This document shows positions 11,529 through 25,978 of a stretch of 64,000 bases of DNA, piece by piece. How positions within the stretch are numbered: position 1 is the first letter of the stretch; every line of letters begins with the position of its first letter. Under the pieces are notes generated by a model. The model ran no database searches and had not been told where the DNA came from. It worked only from the letters and a program-made list of their open reading frames with translations. Origin of the DNA: Burhinus oedicnemus (Eukaryota; Chordata; Aves; Charadriiformes; Burhinidae); contig VFFE01007255.1 of assembly GCA_008921705.1 (NCBI GenBank), positions 1,729,983 through 1,793,982 on the forward strand, given 5' to 3'. A program made the position numbers and the translations under genes.

Positions 11529-14500
11529 TAATAGGTATTTCTAAAAGAGATGGTGGAGGGTTTTTTTGTTTTTATTTTTTGCGATAATTGCATAGCTTAG
11601 CACATGTAGTTTTGTAAGTTTTGTACAGTTAGGTGAGAATTGCCTTGTGAAATGGAGGCTCATCCTTCATCTGTAAGATATTGTAGTTAAAATCTGGCAA
11701 TAGCTCTTGCAGAAGCTATGAAATTTGTTGTTTTATGCTGTAGTTGTGCTGGTAGTTATAGGCTGGTTCCAAGAATTATTATGTGAAATCTACAGCCTGT
11801 GTTATGCAGGAAGTCAGACAAGGTGATCATAGTGGTCCCCTTGGTTCTTAAAACGCATAAGCAGATGGAAACGGCAAACGTTATGGAGCTTCAAGAGCTC
11901 AGATTTTTACCCTGACATGAACATGTAACACAGCCTATGCTTACACCTCTGTGCAATAGGACCAATGTATGGCAGCCCACATTCTCATAATTGAAAACAG
12001 GGCTCATACTAGGTGATTATATTCCTGTATGACACCAGCATTGTTTACAAACTAGACACAAAACTCTGGATTCTCCTTTTCTTTTTGATCCCAGTACAGA
12101 AGGTTTCAGGTATCTGTGGACATAAGAGAGCCCAGGTCAGGCCCTCTGGTTACGAGGCCATGTCAGAGTGACCAGTCAGAGCTTCCCATCACACAGAGGT
12201 TACAAATGAGCAACTTTCCAACCTCAACTTTTGAACTTTTGCACAGATCGGCTGCATAACAACCCCCTAGCAATGTCCTCATCAATGTAAAGGCAAAATA
12301 GCTTCCCCAAAGCATTGAAAAAAACTCACCCCAAACATGGTCCAACAGGGCTCGTGTCCTGAAGGTAAGCTGCAGAAGCTTGGATGAACACTGATACAGG
12401 GTCCAAGAAGGCATAAAAGCCTTCCCTGAGACCGAAACAAACGAGTGTCAGCACCACCATGGCATGAAAGAATATACAATTCTTTCCTCATACTTCCTCT
12501 CTTTCAAGTGGGTGGAAGGTGGCCCTCAGCATCCTTAAGTACTTTTGTATACAGTTTCTGTTTGCTCATTTGGTTTTATAGGTATGGTGGTTTTTAGAGA
12601 TCTAATGTGTTTTGTAGATGCAATAGATCTAAGTAAGTATTCATAAAGACTCCTGTTTCCCCAGGATTACTCCCTTTTACACACCTGCATGACGTCTACC
12701 AGAATAATTTTACCTTAATTAGTATCTTCTGTACAATGCTACCACATAGTGTTGTTTAAGAACTACATATATCATTGGCTTCTCCCATCCAAAGTAAGAG
12801 GAAGAAAATCAGCATGGCACCACCCATGTTGAATCGCAGATGGCTTAAAACTGGATCTTGTTGAAAAGATAGCTTTTCTCACAAGTTCTAGAAGTATTTT
12901 TTTAGCTTAACAATAAGAACACATTCAGCTTCAACTTGCAGACACTGTTTGTGTGTTTGGTAGGTTTTGCTTTTGTTTTGTCAAGAGCAATTTTAAAGTA
13001 TATTTAATTTTTTAAAAATTTACAGTTTACTCCACAGAAGTTTTCCTTTCTTTTTGTTTCTTGCTTTGTGAAGTCTGTTGAAATGAATAATTGAACTGTT
13101 TTCTGAAAGATTTTCGGTAGGCAAAAAATAATGTAGAATAACACAAACAGTTACACAGAAATAGACCAAAGTAATACTTGGAAGTTTGGTAAACAAGTGC
13201 TGAAATCAAATCTGCCTCAGCACAAGAAATCCATCTGAGTTTTTAATAGAATTTTCCTGTTTATATAATATAAAGTTAATGGCAAAGAGAAAAAAAAAAT
13301 TGATACCATTTCAATGTGAACCAACACCAGACAGCACCAGCAACTCTTAGTCCACATTTCAAGCATCTGGGGCTCCTGTGGGCTGCTGAACTGGCATTTC
13401 ACAGTGATACCACATTAGCAGTCCTGCTGGGAATAACATCCAGAGCCTACAGGAGATAGCTGAAAAGCCACCTAGCAAGTATCTCATCATATCAAGATAA
13501 AAAGGAATTTGGGTGGCTCGGGCTTGCCTTTGCCCAGGACATTCACTGTGAATTCGACATGTTATTCTCGTTTGGTTTTCAGGTTTAGCATAAACTCTTC
13601 TGTGCCCTGTGCTTCCTTCCTTCCCTCTCTTTCCTTAGCCTGGGGCAGAGGCTGGTACAGTGTCTCAGCACTACTGTTCCTCTGGGATTATTCAAGGAAT
13701 TTACTGCATAGTAAATATTTGCATCTATTTAAAGGCATTTCTTATTATGCCCAGCATCAGTAAACACATTGGTCTGTCTTGCATCACTCTGGCTTGCTAG
13801 CTTTCTAGATGCTCTTTCATTCATAAAGATGGCATAGATGTTCACAAGTCTGGTTTCAGAGCTAAGAAGAAATCTCTTTTTCTTTTTTTTTTATGGCTAT
13901 TTCTAAGAGTTGCATGTCATTGGCAATTTTTGGCACTCTTCCCAAAAAGCATCAGGAGCACATGAAAGCACATAAGTGTGGCATGGTGGATTTAGTATCT
14001 GCTTCTATGTATAATTTTTGTGAAAGCCATTAAAACGTATACAGAAAAGTCAAAGATTCCTATGGTATGCCCATGCTAAGGGAGTGCTTCTGTTTGTACT
14101 AAAGAAAAAGGAAAGGAGAAATAGGGCCTATGTCTCTCAGACAGGTATTTTTCAAAGGAACCTTTTTTCAAGTAAAAGCAGTGGAGTCCTTTGAAAAGAC
14201 CAAATTTTGAAATTAATGTTTTAGTTTTCAAGAGCAAGAAGGCTTAATTTTTCTAGTGATTTTTCCAGTCAAACTGACTGCTTCATGTATTCAGGGTGAA
14301 GACAATGGTAGAAATAGATACTGTTAATGAAGCTTACTAATCACGTATAAGGGCCAGTCATGAATAGATACCATTGTGCTATGCACACAGAGTAGTGAAG
14401 TATTCCTGCCCTGAAGATGTTCTGTAAAGAGAAAAAATATAAAATATGAACTGACTCTGACCAACATCAGCTCTTCTTCTCAGGTGTACGGATGAGTTAG

Positions 14501-17500
14501 TAAAGAACAAGTAAAGGAATGGAAAAAAAAGCCCCAAACCAACAGAAAAGGCTAAGTGAAACAGAACTGGAGAAAGAGGTGGTGGTATGAAGTGAAAAAT
14601 ACTAAGGAAATACTCAAGCCAACTGTCAGGAACAGGGTGAAGTCCTGTCTGAGCTGCAGGAGGCCCTGCCTGGCTGCTTCTGCTACTGCTCCTCCCAGCT
14701 GGCGTCTGGCTGGCTTTCCTCTGAACAGCAACCAAAAAAAAAAAAGGCAGCGAAAGGGGCACAACACAGCCTCCTATCCAGAAAGGATATTACCCAAGTT
14801 AGCCTTAGGAAATCATAAAGCATATACACAATGAAAATACCACATATGGTCCTGGTTTAGTTCATAAGCTATCTAGACTAGTCAGAGACTAGTAGTACGA
14901 GCAGATTTCAAAGCAACAGCTTGGCTGGCTTCCCTACAGAACTGCAATTGCCCAAGTATTCCTTCATTCAAAAGGAGAAAGGATTCCTCCTACTTTTCCA
15001 GGCACAATTCTGAACAAATAATTCAAAAAAAGACATATATTATATGAATCAAAATGATCCTTCTCCTTCAATGGATCCCTAAAGCACCTGTACACTGAGT
15101 GCAAAAGCCTCTCTCTTCATTCCAAGGGTGGGTGTGTTCGCAGGCAGATGAAGTCTCAGTGACTTGCTAATGCAGTAAATTATACAGTGGAAAAAAAATG
15201 AGGGTAACAACATCCAGCTGTAACAGCAGGCACACAAAATGTAGGTAAACAGTTTAATTACCCAAACATTGTCAGATCCACAGAGAAATTGATGAAAGAT
15301 TAAATTCCCTTTTTAATCCCCTTACATTTCTGCCACGTGAGTATTTGCCTCCCAGAAGTACAAGTCTATTGTTAACTATTGTTAAGTTAAGTAAACACAA
15401 ATAGAGCCTGACCATTCCTCCTCAGCTTCACTTCACGTCACATCAACCTTACAACATCTCTAGTCTTTCTCCTTGTCATTTGGATGAACAAATGTGTTTG
15501 AGGTAAATTGGATTTCCGTTTTCTGGTATGCAGTCAGGGGGAAATCATTCTCTGTGCAAGCTCTTTGCAGCCCCATAAATAGGAGTTTAAGGCTTAAATA
15601 ATCATACATCCTCCAAAACGTGAAAGTGACGCGTGACCTACGGCAGCCACAGGCTTTGATTTGGTTTTCGGTTATAATGGTAACAGCAAGGCTTCTAGCA
15701 ACTTCAGCTGAAACACAATTAGTTCCACCGGCCTTGCCCCTCCCAAGCTTCCACCACCTCCAAGAGGTCTGTCCCTTGTACATCTTGCTGTTTGCTATAC
15801 TCGTTTCCCATGGCTCCTATCAAACAGCAGCAGGTTCCACACTGTAAGCAAGCACAGCCAATTTTTCACAAAAAACAAGGCTTATGGCAAAGTTTCTGCC
15901 AAGCTGAAGAAGCAGATTTTACTATGCAAATGGCAATTGCAGCAATCTTTAAAGAGAAGTTGTTGACAAGCTCTAGGCAAGGTAAAAACAGACAGAAGAA
16001 AACAATTAATTTATTATTTTCCCCTGTAAAGAACAGTGTATAGGTAATGGCCCATTGCAAGCATGAATAATACTGAAGCTGCAAGCAACATGGTATAATT
16101 TTAACATTCTACAGCCTTTTTTAATCAATCTTATTGATGTTCATCACATCCATAAAGCTCAAAAGAATGGGTTTACTAAACTTAAGGAAAATATAAGATC
16201 TCATTTTGCGCCTTTCAGTTTCTTCATTATGTTGCCATAATGTCATCAGTGTAATATATTTCACCCTTTTGCCTCTGTTTTAGCAGAATCAAAAAATTAA
16301 TGCTGTGATCGTATCTGGTTCTTTGAAGCAATGAGATGAGTTATGAATACTGCTTTAACTCCACTACCACATTCAGGAGAGAAGCATGATCTGCTGAAAG
16401 GAGAAAAAAAAAAAAAAATCACCTGCTTCAGGACTGGGAAGTCAACACTAAGAAGCAGGATATCTTACAGTCTCACATACTGGCCTAAAGGAGTTGTGGG
16501 ACATCAACAGTGAGAGCAACAGCTGGGACTGGCAGAAATGTCTGTAAGACCCGCATGGCTTTCCAAGAAGAATTGCCAAAGATTTGCCAATTTAGCAACA
16601 AGTTACACTCTGTGAAGTCTCCAGTATAAAATGAGATCCAGAGAACTGGACAGAGAGGTCAAAGAACCAGTTACATCTGCAAATCCCAAACGTTGGGGCA
16701 CAGCTATGGAACAGCCACATGGCTGTTTGTGTAACAATGCCAAGAGCCTGCTGACTACCTCTGGACAAAGACTGCAAGACAAAGTTTATTTAAGCCAGTT
16801 CTTCCACAGAAGATATGCAATTTTCCAAACTAAGAAGCATAGGGTAGATTAGCAAGCTCTAATGGGCAAGATCAACATTGCACATTCTTCTGACCCAGCA
16901 TCTCACTCTGTATTTTACAATTTTAATGACATTATCCAAGGTGGAACAGCTCCACTGGAGGCACTTACATGTTTTGTTTATGAATGACTCATTCAAAAGA
17001 GCGACATCCAAATTCCCACCCCAAATCAAGCAAGAAGAGGAATTTAAACTGGGGACACTTAAGCCACTGGGCCATAGGGCAGCAAGGAAGAACTTTGGAA
17101 AGACACTTCACCAAAGCGTCTTTCAAATCTAGATGGGAAAACGAGACTTCTTATTGTGCTAGGGCTCATTCAATGTTATGTCTTCTTTCCAAATGACACC
17201 CTCCTTTCACAAAACCAAGAGATAGCTGCACAGGAGCTGAGATTTAATTAAGAAAATAAAGTTTATGAACTGAAATATATTGAACTTTGTCAAAGTTTTC
17301 TGCATGAATGGAATATCAGAATAATTTTAGACTTTCCTTGCAACAGATGCAGTAACAAAGGGAAAGAAACAAAACAAAATGAACATGCACACATAGGGAA
17401 TCATTGATCTAATGGATTTTGTTTTACTTGAAAAGTTTGTGTTTTACCTGCAAAGTTTTCAAAGTCATCACAAAGCATCTGAAATGAAATTATTCAGAAG

Positions 17501-18656
17501 TTGTTTGTAACCACATGCTTGCCCTCAATCTGCCTCATCTCAGTTTGTAATTCCTTGGGGAAAATGACACTTTTTTTTTAAAAAACAACAACAACAAAAA
17601 AAACCCAAAAAGCCCAAAACAAAAAAGCAGAAAACAATGGCTTGGAATCTTGCCACTTTCTTATTAAAAATGAGTATCTACGCCCAACTACTTGTGTGCA
17701 GACAAAAAAACCAAAAAATCTGTGAATACATAATTTGAAGCACAACACCATGCAAATATATTCAACAATTCATCTTGCTTAAGAAGGAAAGAAAGCCTAA
17801 GGAAAAAGGCACACTAAACAAAAAGCGTGTGAAGCATTCTGAATGCATCCTGCTATGTTTGCAGTGATCACTTTAAAAAAAAATGTGCAAAGAATGAGAA
17901 TTGGATTACCCATTTCATAATGACTTTGTAAAACAGTGATCTAAAGAGAACAGGACCACAGTTAGATGTTCACCATCAGTGCTGGTTACAATAGCTTGAG
18001 CAGCAGCTGCCCTACCCACCCACTTCTTCAAGGCCCTATACATTAATCCATACAGCCCCACCATGAAATGTAGGGATGAACACCTGGGGGAAGGAAGAAA
18101 GAGGCAGGAACTGGTTAGTCTAGCAAAAAAGTGCGTGTGTAACTATAGCCTAACAAACTACAGATAAAATATTAAACCCCTAAATGCACATTTGGATGAT
18201 ATAAGTCATCCAGATCTTTAAGTTAATTCACTTCTATAGAAGTTTAAATTAATAAAATTAACTGGTAGGTTTTTATTGTCGCTTAATGAGTTTTAAGGAA
18301 ACATCATGAAGTTTTGAAGTTTTATTTTGTTTGCTAGATTAGGTATTTAGTCTATTTTTCAATAGATAATATAGTGAAGTATGTAGAATTCTAAGATTTC
18401 CATATTAGGCAATTACTAGTTTTACAGATTAGCATTCTCTGTACTTGAAGCATGCAGGCATAGCCCAGTGTCTTTAGTGTAACACACACTTATCCAGACA
18501 AAAAACCCCAAACACATACACAATTCCAAATTAGTAGGTGCCAAGAACTGGTGCCTATCAAAGCTCAATTAGAAAACCAAGCTTTGGATCCAGCCTTAAT
18601 AGAAGTTATTTATATCCTATAACTTGTATCCTATATATGTTTTTACTTGCTTTCAG
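11529..18656. other. Intergenic desert, block 3
   Basis: No gene or identifiable transposon. Overlapping frames at 14379-14834 and 15460-16084 lack any recognised motif. A low-complexity A/C-rich stretch lies at 17571-17640. A perfect 14-bp palindrome (ACTTCTATAGAAGT) lies at about 18230. Confidence 0.65.
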
Positions 18657-18710
18657 GAAACCAGTTGTCGCATAACATTTATATACCTATTACCTTTAGT
18701 AAGTTACCAG
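18657..18710 (+). other. Exon-like island with consensus splice sites
   Basis: TTTTTACTTGCTTTCAG precedes and CAG|GTAAGT, a perfect donor, follows a 54-nt segment. The segment is a multiple of three and open in one frame (ETSCRITFIYLLPLVSYQ). No protein family is recognised. It could be an exon of an unannotated noncoding RNA or a distal CA10 leader exon, or it could be chance. Confidence 0.3.
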
Positions 18711-21700
18711 GTAAGTCCTCACAGACCTAAGCAGCAATGTTCAAACATGTGCTGCATCCATGCTGTCATAACTGGGAAGGAAATCCAAAAGCGATCAAAG
18801 TCAGTTAACTCCTATCACTTTCTACTGTGGCTTATCATATGGTAATGAAATGTTCCCAAAACTTCACAGGAACTGTTCTTATTTAATAAAAATGCATTAC
18901 AGTTCCCAAGACTTAAGTATTCAGCATACGTTTTCACGAAGTCTTTCTCATTTAAGGCAGATGTTTGTAACAAGGTTTTTCATTTGGATAAAGGTCGCTA
19001 GCTACAGCTGGACAGGTCATTCTGTGCCACACAGTAAATTGTTTCTTTGACTCCACACAAGATTTAATATCCTGTGAATAAAAGCGTAACATGCTTTTTG
19101 TTTGCTTACAAAGAGCTTTATCACAAGCACACACCAGCGATTACTAGTAGAACAGACCATAACTACAGTGAGACGGACAAACCTCTTTGTCCTAAGAGCT
19201 CCAGGCAGTGGGCAGCATCTACTAAGTAGTCACAGCATATGAAAGAAAAGGGATGACTTTGACCATAACGGTAGGATGTCCTTTCTCTGTTGCCCATAAC
19301 ATCACTTCTGCTTCTGGCCCTCTAGGCGTTTTCCTCACTTCCCTGTCTCAGTAACCAGAGATGAAACCAGAAGTACACAACTGCCAGGGTACATGTTTTA
19401 ACCAACATTTCCCCTTCCTTCACCATTCAGTGGCTCTAACCAAAGAACCATTCACAGTTTCAGTAGGATTGTGATAGCTGGGTCTTGCTTGCTTCACGAC
19501 CTTAATGTATGAGTTTAGGTAGCCCTGCGAGCCATAGAAGCATGGAAAGTTAAGCCCATAAAATGTAAACAGATTTCATGTGTGCCTGGATGTTTTCTAG
19601 TCTGAATTTAGGGTAAATGATGTATTTAATACTCCACAAGAAACTCTCTACTCTGGCTTTTACTGTTGGGATTGCACTGGAAGAGCAGCTGTGAACAAAG
19701 GAGAGGTTTTGCTGTTCTTCTACAATATGTCAACACTATCATCTGTTTTCATGAATCTTAATTTTTCTTATCTTTATTGAATGGTTACATGGAGGGTAAG
19801 ACATTTCTCTCCCACATCCTCTATCTGACCAGTTTGAAATGTATTCATCTGAACAGCATCAAATGAATGAGTAAAACCCATGGCAGTGACATTTGTGGTG
19901 TCAGAGGAAGCACACAGGACATCAGAACTTGATCAAACATCTCCTGACAGTTGTGGCTGATTAAATGCTTAACCTCTCCATGTTTTTTGCAGTTGATACA
20001 AAACGAACATGAGAACCTTGCTAACAAAGGCAAAAGACAAAACTTATACCCAGGTATTGCAGATCAAATAAAAACACTTACACTTCCATGATCATTTACT
20101 ACCATTTTTATCCTGCCTCAGTCTTCCACACCCACCAAGAACCCCTGTGGTTTTAGCACACCTTGTGAAAATCCCAGGGAAAACACATCAGTAGAGAAGG
20201 CTGAGTCTGACCACACAGAAAGGCCACAACCCTAGATATAGTCTTTGAGGTGTTATCAAGCCCTTTATCAAAATACATTAACATTTGGGTTAGATATTAG
20301 AAAGAAGTGGAAATATAACTACAAGAGAAGGCTTACCAAAAATTGCCAGATAAATGCAGCAGGATCTGTTTGTCAGCAGCTGCAAACCCCACACTTGTAG
20401 CCACGTCTCCCACTACACTTTATTTTAGAGCCCATAACTGTGAACACCAAGTGTGTTGTGAAGCTGAAGGCACAGGGGTCTTCAAGAGCAGAAAGCTGAA
20501 AGACACCTCCTTTGACTACTGCTAAGTGCAATAGAGCTGAAAACCATGCCAGTATACAAACAAGGAAACGGTTTATAGCAGGATGGCATACAGAGTCTTA
20601 GGAGCTAATTGGCCATAAATCATTTAATCACAGAAAACACCCGGACAGCTGAATAGAGTCATAATTTGGAACAGTTTTGCAAAGATAGTAATAATAATCC
20701 TATTATTTCATTAGCAGTGTTCTTTAATGAACTTGTATTCAATTTCAAGGTCTTACATCCACAAAGTATTCTAGAAGTCTCGGCTACACTCAGTCTTCAG
20801 ACATTTCATCATTTTACAAGCAATCACTAATCTAAATTCCGCTTGAGTTATTCCTTACAGCATAACATACTTAAAAGGTATTGAAGTATTAAATATAGTA
20901 CAACAAACACTGGTATTTAATTCTGTTATATAAAATATTTTCATCTCCATTCAAAAGATAATGCAGATAGCAATTATCATAATAGTGCAGACTATACACT
21001 ACAGCACCGATAATTTACCTGCTGCAATTTTACCAAGGCAAGCATTCTATAAGTCTCCATACTGCATGTCTATTTGCAAATTCACATTTGACCGGCTCTG
21101 TCCGATGTTAAATGTATTCATACATATTCAAATGAAAACTGAGAAAAGTAAGTATATGTCCATGACTGCCTATTAGAATGCACGTCTCACAGCAAAAATA
21201 TTAAGAGTGAGCTTTTGGTTATTAGTATTACCAGGACACTATCGAAAAGAGGAGCGTTGTTAGCCTCACTGTTCTGGACAGGTTCCAGGGCTGGTAATTG
21301 CTTTCTGCCTACTAGAATCATACCTGCATTTAGAGTCAAGACCTCAAATTCCCAAATACTGTAAGCTAAAGAAGACTTTCCACTGGCTCACTGGAGGGAC
21401 TATCATGTGTTAAATGACTTACTATATTACAATAGAAAGCAGTGTCACAAGCCACTGTAGTGTATATTGCAGAGATCAGAAGCCTCTAAGCATGATTTAA
21501 AGGTGGCAGTCTGCAATAGATTTCTAAAAAAGGGGGGGGGAAAGGCACCTTCAGTTCTCACAAACAGCCGTCCTTAAAATTTGTACTATTAAAACAGAAG
21601 TATAGGCACAGAGAAAAAGGCTTGAAAAAAACCATACTATCCTTAATGACTTAGTGGACACTCATCATAACTGGTTTTGATTCATGCTCTTGATTAGTTT

Positions 21701-24317
21701 AGCCTCAGCATGGAAGAGGGAAACTAAAGGACAAGAGAAACAGAAAGATTTCACGCTTCTCTTTCAAGATCTCATGTTAATCTCACGGCGCTTTTTTTTT
21801 TTTTTTTGCCTCAGTTTAAAAAAACTAAGAACAAAGAAAATGTCCTTACTCCACATCATTGTGTAGGCACCAGATTCTGTCAAAGTGATGTGCCTCTAGG
21901 ATTTGTTACAGAAGTTGACACTTCAACAGGTTTTTAAATAAATTTTAAATAAAATAAGCTGGAAGAGGAAGAAAGAGATTGCAGGGAATGGTCCTCAGAT
22001 GAACAAGGGCAGCAACACTGAAGAATCCAGAAGAACTAAGTTTCACTTGAGCTAAAGATCCTACATATTTAATTCTTTAAGGCAAGGAAAATTCACTACT
22101 GTAAGCAAAAACTTAACAAGACTATTTACAGCAGCCCATCTGAGCCATCTACTTGTCAGTGCAGGATGGTTCAATGCAGCGCGTCTTGTCCAGGCTAATC
22201 CTAGAAGCCAGGACACCTCTTCTAGAAAGGAAAAGTGACACTATAGCTTAATATACCTAATGCAATTATTAAGCCTCTCTTGGATTCGTATGTATTTTTA
22301 AGTAATATTTTTCCTCCCTGGTATTTGCCAAGATATTTTTATTATTTTTACTGTCTCTTTTTAAAGGTTTTAGAATTCATAAGTTCACTCCTGTTGACCA
22401 ACTGGGTTCGCACATCAGACGTCTCCTGTAGGTACACAGCATTAATTCAGCAGAAAACCATGCTGACCTCTCTGTTTATCTTACTTAGTCAGCCTCAGAA
22501 GAAGCAAATCAAAACACTAAGGGAACTCAGTTCACTTGTCTGTGGAAGGAAGGGAACGACAGAGAAGTTTAAACATTTTCTGTCAGTTTTTTCCTTCTGA
22601 AAGATCCTCTCCTGCTCCTTCCCAAAGGATCTTGACTATATCCCAGGCAAGGAAAGAATAACAAATACAAAACCATGAATTAAAAAACAAACAAACAAAA
22701 AAGTACCCAACAATTTCTTTGGGAATCAATGTAAGACATGACCCTCATCTTTTAATACCTAACATTTCCAAAATTAATTTAGGGGTAGACAGACCATGCC
22801 ATTTTGAGTAGTACTACTTTCAGGAAAAATAAAGCTTTTAGACCAAGTATCCAAACATCTGCAGCCAGTTAAAAAAATTTAGCAGTACCTATTTCGGGGA
22901 GCTCTAGCATAGTAAGGAAAATTAAAATCCATTTTCTACGTACACTTCCTGGCTACCTGGAACTACACCTCTGAGTAAGAATAGAAGAAATTTACCTAAT
23001 ATTTGGTCATATGTAAGATGATTCAGTATGCGTAGCGACAAAAACTATGCTGGATACACATCCCTTCCATTACAGGGAAAATTATTGATTTTTCCCTGGT
23101 TTGTTTCATTTTCTTCCAACTTTATTAAACGAAGTAAGCTATTATCCAACCAAGACAGCTGCTGCTCAGAGCAGTGACCGGAAAAAAAGCATCTAATTTG
23201 GTACTAAGTATTCAGGATGATAACAGTCACTGTACTCCCAGCACATCTCACAAAGGAAAAAAAAAAAAAAGAGTGCACGTTGTGGGAGGGGAGAAAATGC
23301 ACATACTCACTGACTGCCAAAATGTAACATCAGAGCAGGACCCCATAATCATCAAAGCAAAAATGGATGTAAAGTAGCAATGCAACTATTGTTAAGCTCT
23401 TATCTTCATGAGATTTGAAGACACCACAGCCTTTTTATGTGTTTGCATGTATATATGTACACAAGTATTAAAGCTCGCTTACTCTTCTACACCAGTCTGC
23501 AGCGCTCATAATCTCATCTCTCTCTCTATCCCTCCCCAAGATTTTCTTCCTTTTATTTTCCTATTTCAAGTAGGACAAGCTCTCTGTAGAACAAGCAGAG
23601 AGCATCACAGTGAATTGCACACTTAGCAAAGCCTCCACAAGCACCAAGGACTTTCGCACAGAATCACGCATATGGCAGTATGCAAAAAAATACTCAGTTC
23701 TCTGACATGCTACACCATAATTCAGAGTTCTCCATTTGAACCATGCATTCTCAGATTTTGCTTACCATTTTTAATACACAAAAATACACATTTACAGAAG
23801 AAACCACATCTAATGGGACACTCCAAGCACTAAAACAGGCTTCTTGTAAAATAGCATTGCCTCCTGAATAGGAGTTTTTGAAATATCTGTAACGATAAAC
23901 TTAAGAAGACCATCCATTAGAGAGCACCGCTCCCCCCACTACCAGTAAAAACATCCTACTTAACAGCTTCAACCATTAATTCACTTATTATTTCTGTTTA
24001 CCCATTGAGAAATTCAGTAGAAAAGCAGTAGAAATCCATGCCAGGATACAAAGAGACAGAAACTTAAAAAGGAGTATCATATATGCAGTACAGAAAGTTT
24101 TCAATAGTGCTTAAAAAAAACAAACAGACCCAAACATCTCTAGGTTTCCACTTTCTGCTTTACCCACTGATTTGGTGTAGCACTCAAGACCCACCTGAAT
24201 CCAATCAAAACTTTTAGGCAGCTACCCAATGCCTTTTCTCTGAGTACTCTCTGATGGGTTTCCACCTGGGGAAATAACTGGCCCAGAAAATTAACTCTGT
24301 AACTGCCACGCTACTTG
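18711..24317. other. Intergenic desert, block 4
   Basis: Nothing gene-like is seen. Homopolymers include a G9 run near 21532-21540, a T run near 21791-21806 and an A run near 23259-23272. No repeat family is recognised. Confidence 0.65.
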
Positions 24318-25130
24318 TGGCACCAGACACGCTTGAGAGGTGGGCCCATGCGAACCTCATGAAGTTCATCAAGGCCAAGTCCTGCATGTGGGTCGGGGCA
24401 ATCCCAAGCACAAATACAGGCTGGGCAGAGAAACGATTGAGAGCAGCCCTGCCAAGAAGGACGTGGGGGTGTTGGTTGATGAGAAGTTCAACATGAGCCA
24501 GCAATGTGCGCTCACAGCCCAGAAAGCCAACTGCATCCTGGGCTGCATCAAGAGCAGCGTGGCCAGCAGGTCGAGGGAGGTGATTCTGCACCTCTACTCT
24601 GCTCTGGTGAGACCCCACCTGAAGTACTGCGTCCAGCTCTGGAGCCCTCAGCACAGGAAAGACATGGACCTGCCGAGGAGAGCTACAAAAATGACCAGAG
24701 GGCTGGAGCACCTCTGCTATGAGGACAGGCTGAGAGAGTTGGGGTTGTTCAGCCTGCAGAAGAGAAGGCTCCAGGGAGACCTTATAGCCCCTTCCAGTAC
24801 TTAAAGGGGGCTACAGGAAAGATGAGGAGGGTCTCTTTATCAGGGAGCGTAGTAATAGGATGAGGGGTAATGGTTTTAAACTGAAAGAGGGTAGATTTAG
24901 TTGAGCTATTAGGAAGAAATTCTTTACTGTGAGGGTGATGAGACACTGGAACAAGTTGTCCAGAGAAGTTGTGGATGCCTGGAATCCCTGGAGGTGTTCA
25001 AGGCCAGGCTGGATGGGGCTTTGAGCAACCTGGTCTAGTGGGAGGTGTCCTTGCCCATGGCAGGGGGGTTGGAACTAGATGATCTTTAAGGTCCCTTCCA
25101 ACCCAAACCATTCTATGATTCTATGATTTT
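24318..25130 (+). mobile_element. CR1 LINE, 5'-truncated, with broken ORF2 tail
   Basis: The stretch encodes the end of the CR1 non-LTR retrotransposon ORF2 (reverse transcriptase tail), with characteristic fragments such as [49 protein letters not shown] and [13 protein letters not shown]. After the open part come the CR1 3' region (GGTCCCTTCCAACCC) and the terminal repeats of ATTCTATG at about 25115-25128. The start at 24318 is approximate: similarity begins near CGCTTGAGAGGTGGGCC, so most of the element's 5' portion is missing, as is usual. Compared with the remembered consensus there are small deletions near 24390 and near 24790-24815 that break the frame, so it cannot make an active protein. 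It is the only well-preserved transposable element seen in the window and the main sign that the genome is avian. Confidence 0.95.
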
Positions 25131-25765
25131 GACTGACAGTTCTACTTTCCTTGGTCTGTTTTGGAACCCTGTGACACCTCCCTGTGACATTCACCTGTAT
25201 TTTTTCCTTATGGTGTTGATGAGCAGAAAAGAAATAGAACTCAGTGCAATTGATACACTCTCTTTTCCAAATACAAAGGTACTTGTCAAAATATTGCCTT
25301 AAAGTTTAAAATATCTGAAGAATCTAAATTTCCTTCCAGCACATCCAAAGGAGGCACCTATTTCATGAAGAGTATACCAAAGATTATATTTTCTTCTGAA
25401 ATACAGAGACTGGGCTACTCTGACTCATTCTTGGAGTGGTTTTCACACTAGTGATGACACAGTGACAAACTGAATGGCCATGTCTCTGTCCTTATGCCTC
25501 ATATGGTAGCCAAAAATTCCATTTTCCAAGAGAAAACATCAGCTGAGGGATGTGTAGCGAGAAGAATGGTTACAGAGCTTACAATAAGTCCACAAAGTAC
25601 ACAAAAAACCAAATCTGAATTTATAGCTATTGATTTGGGCCTCTTCTGTAGGACTTGTAAATGCACTCATAAACAGTTGAGTAAGGAGGAGTTGTTTTAA
25701 ACACAAACCTAAACTGAAAGCTTCTAACAGCAACATATGCTAAGTGAAGTTCCACCATAGCATCA

Positions 25766-25978
25766 CCCAACTACTCCCTCTGCCATGCCAGGGCTTCCAA
25801 AGTTGTTACAGTCATCCTCAGACCAGCTGCAATGGAGTAAATCCCCTCCATCAGGCATAACCATTTCTACATCCTCCATGGAATCCAGGAGCTCTCCAAC
25901 CTGCTTTGCATTTGTAGCACTGAAAGGATCTACATCTGAGGAGACAGTTAAGGTGTTCTCCTTTAATAGGAACTCAAT
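25766..25978 (-). other. Unrecognised acidic open frame, possible exon or gene remnant
   Basis: Reading the minus strand, 71 codons are open between two stops. The composition looks protein-like and acidic, for example TVSSDVDPFSATNAKQVGEL, then LDSMEDVEMVMPDGGDLL and CSWSEDDCNNFGSPGMAEG. No strong acceptor is seen and no family is recognised. The plus strand is also open here, which lowers its value as evidence. It might be a pseudogene fragment, a transposon remnant or chance. Confidence 0.25.

Noticed and set aside
24340..24804. 154-codon open frame as a host gene
   Set aside because: Its sequence is the tail of CR1 ORF2 and it is continuous with the CR1 3' end.
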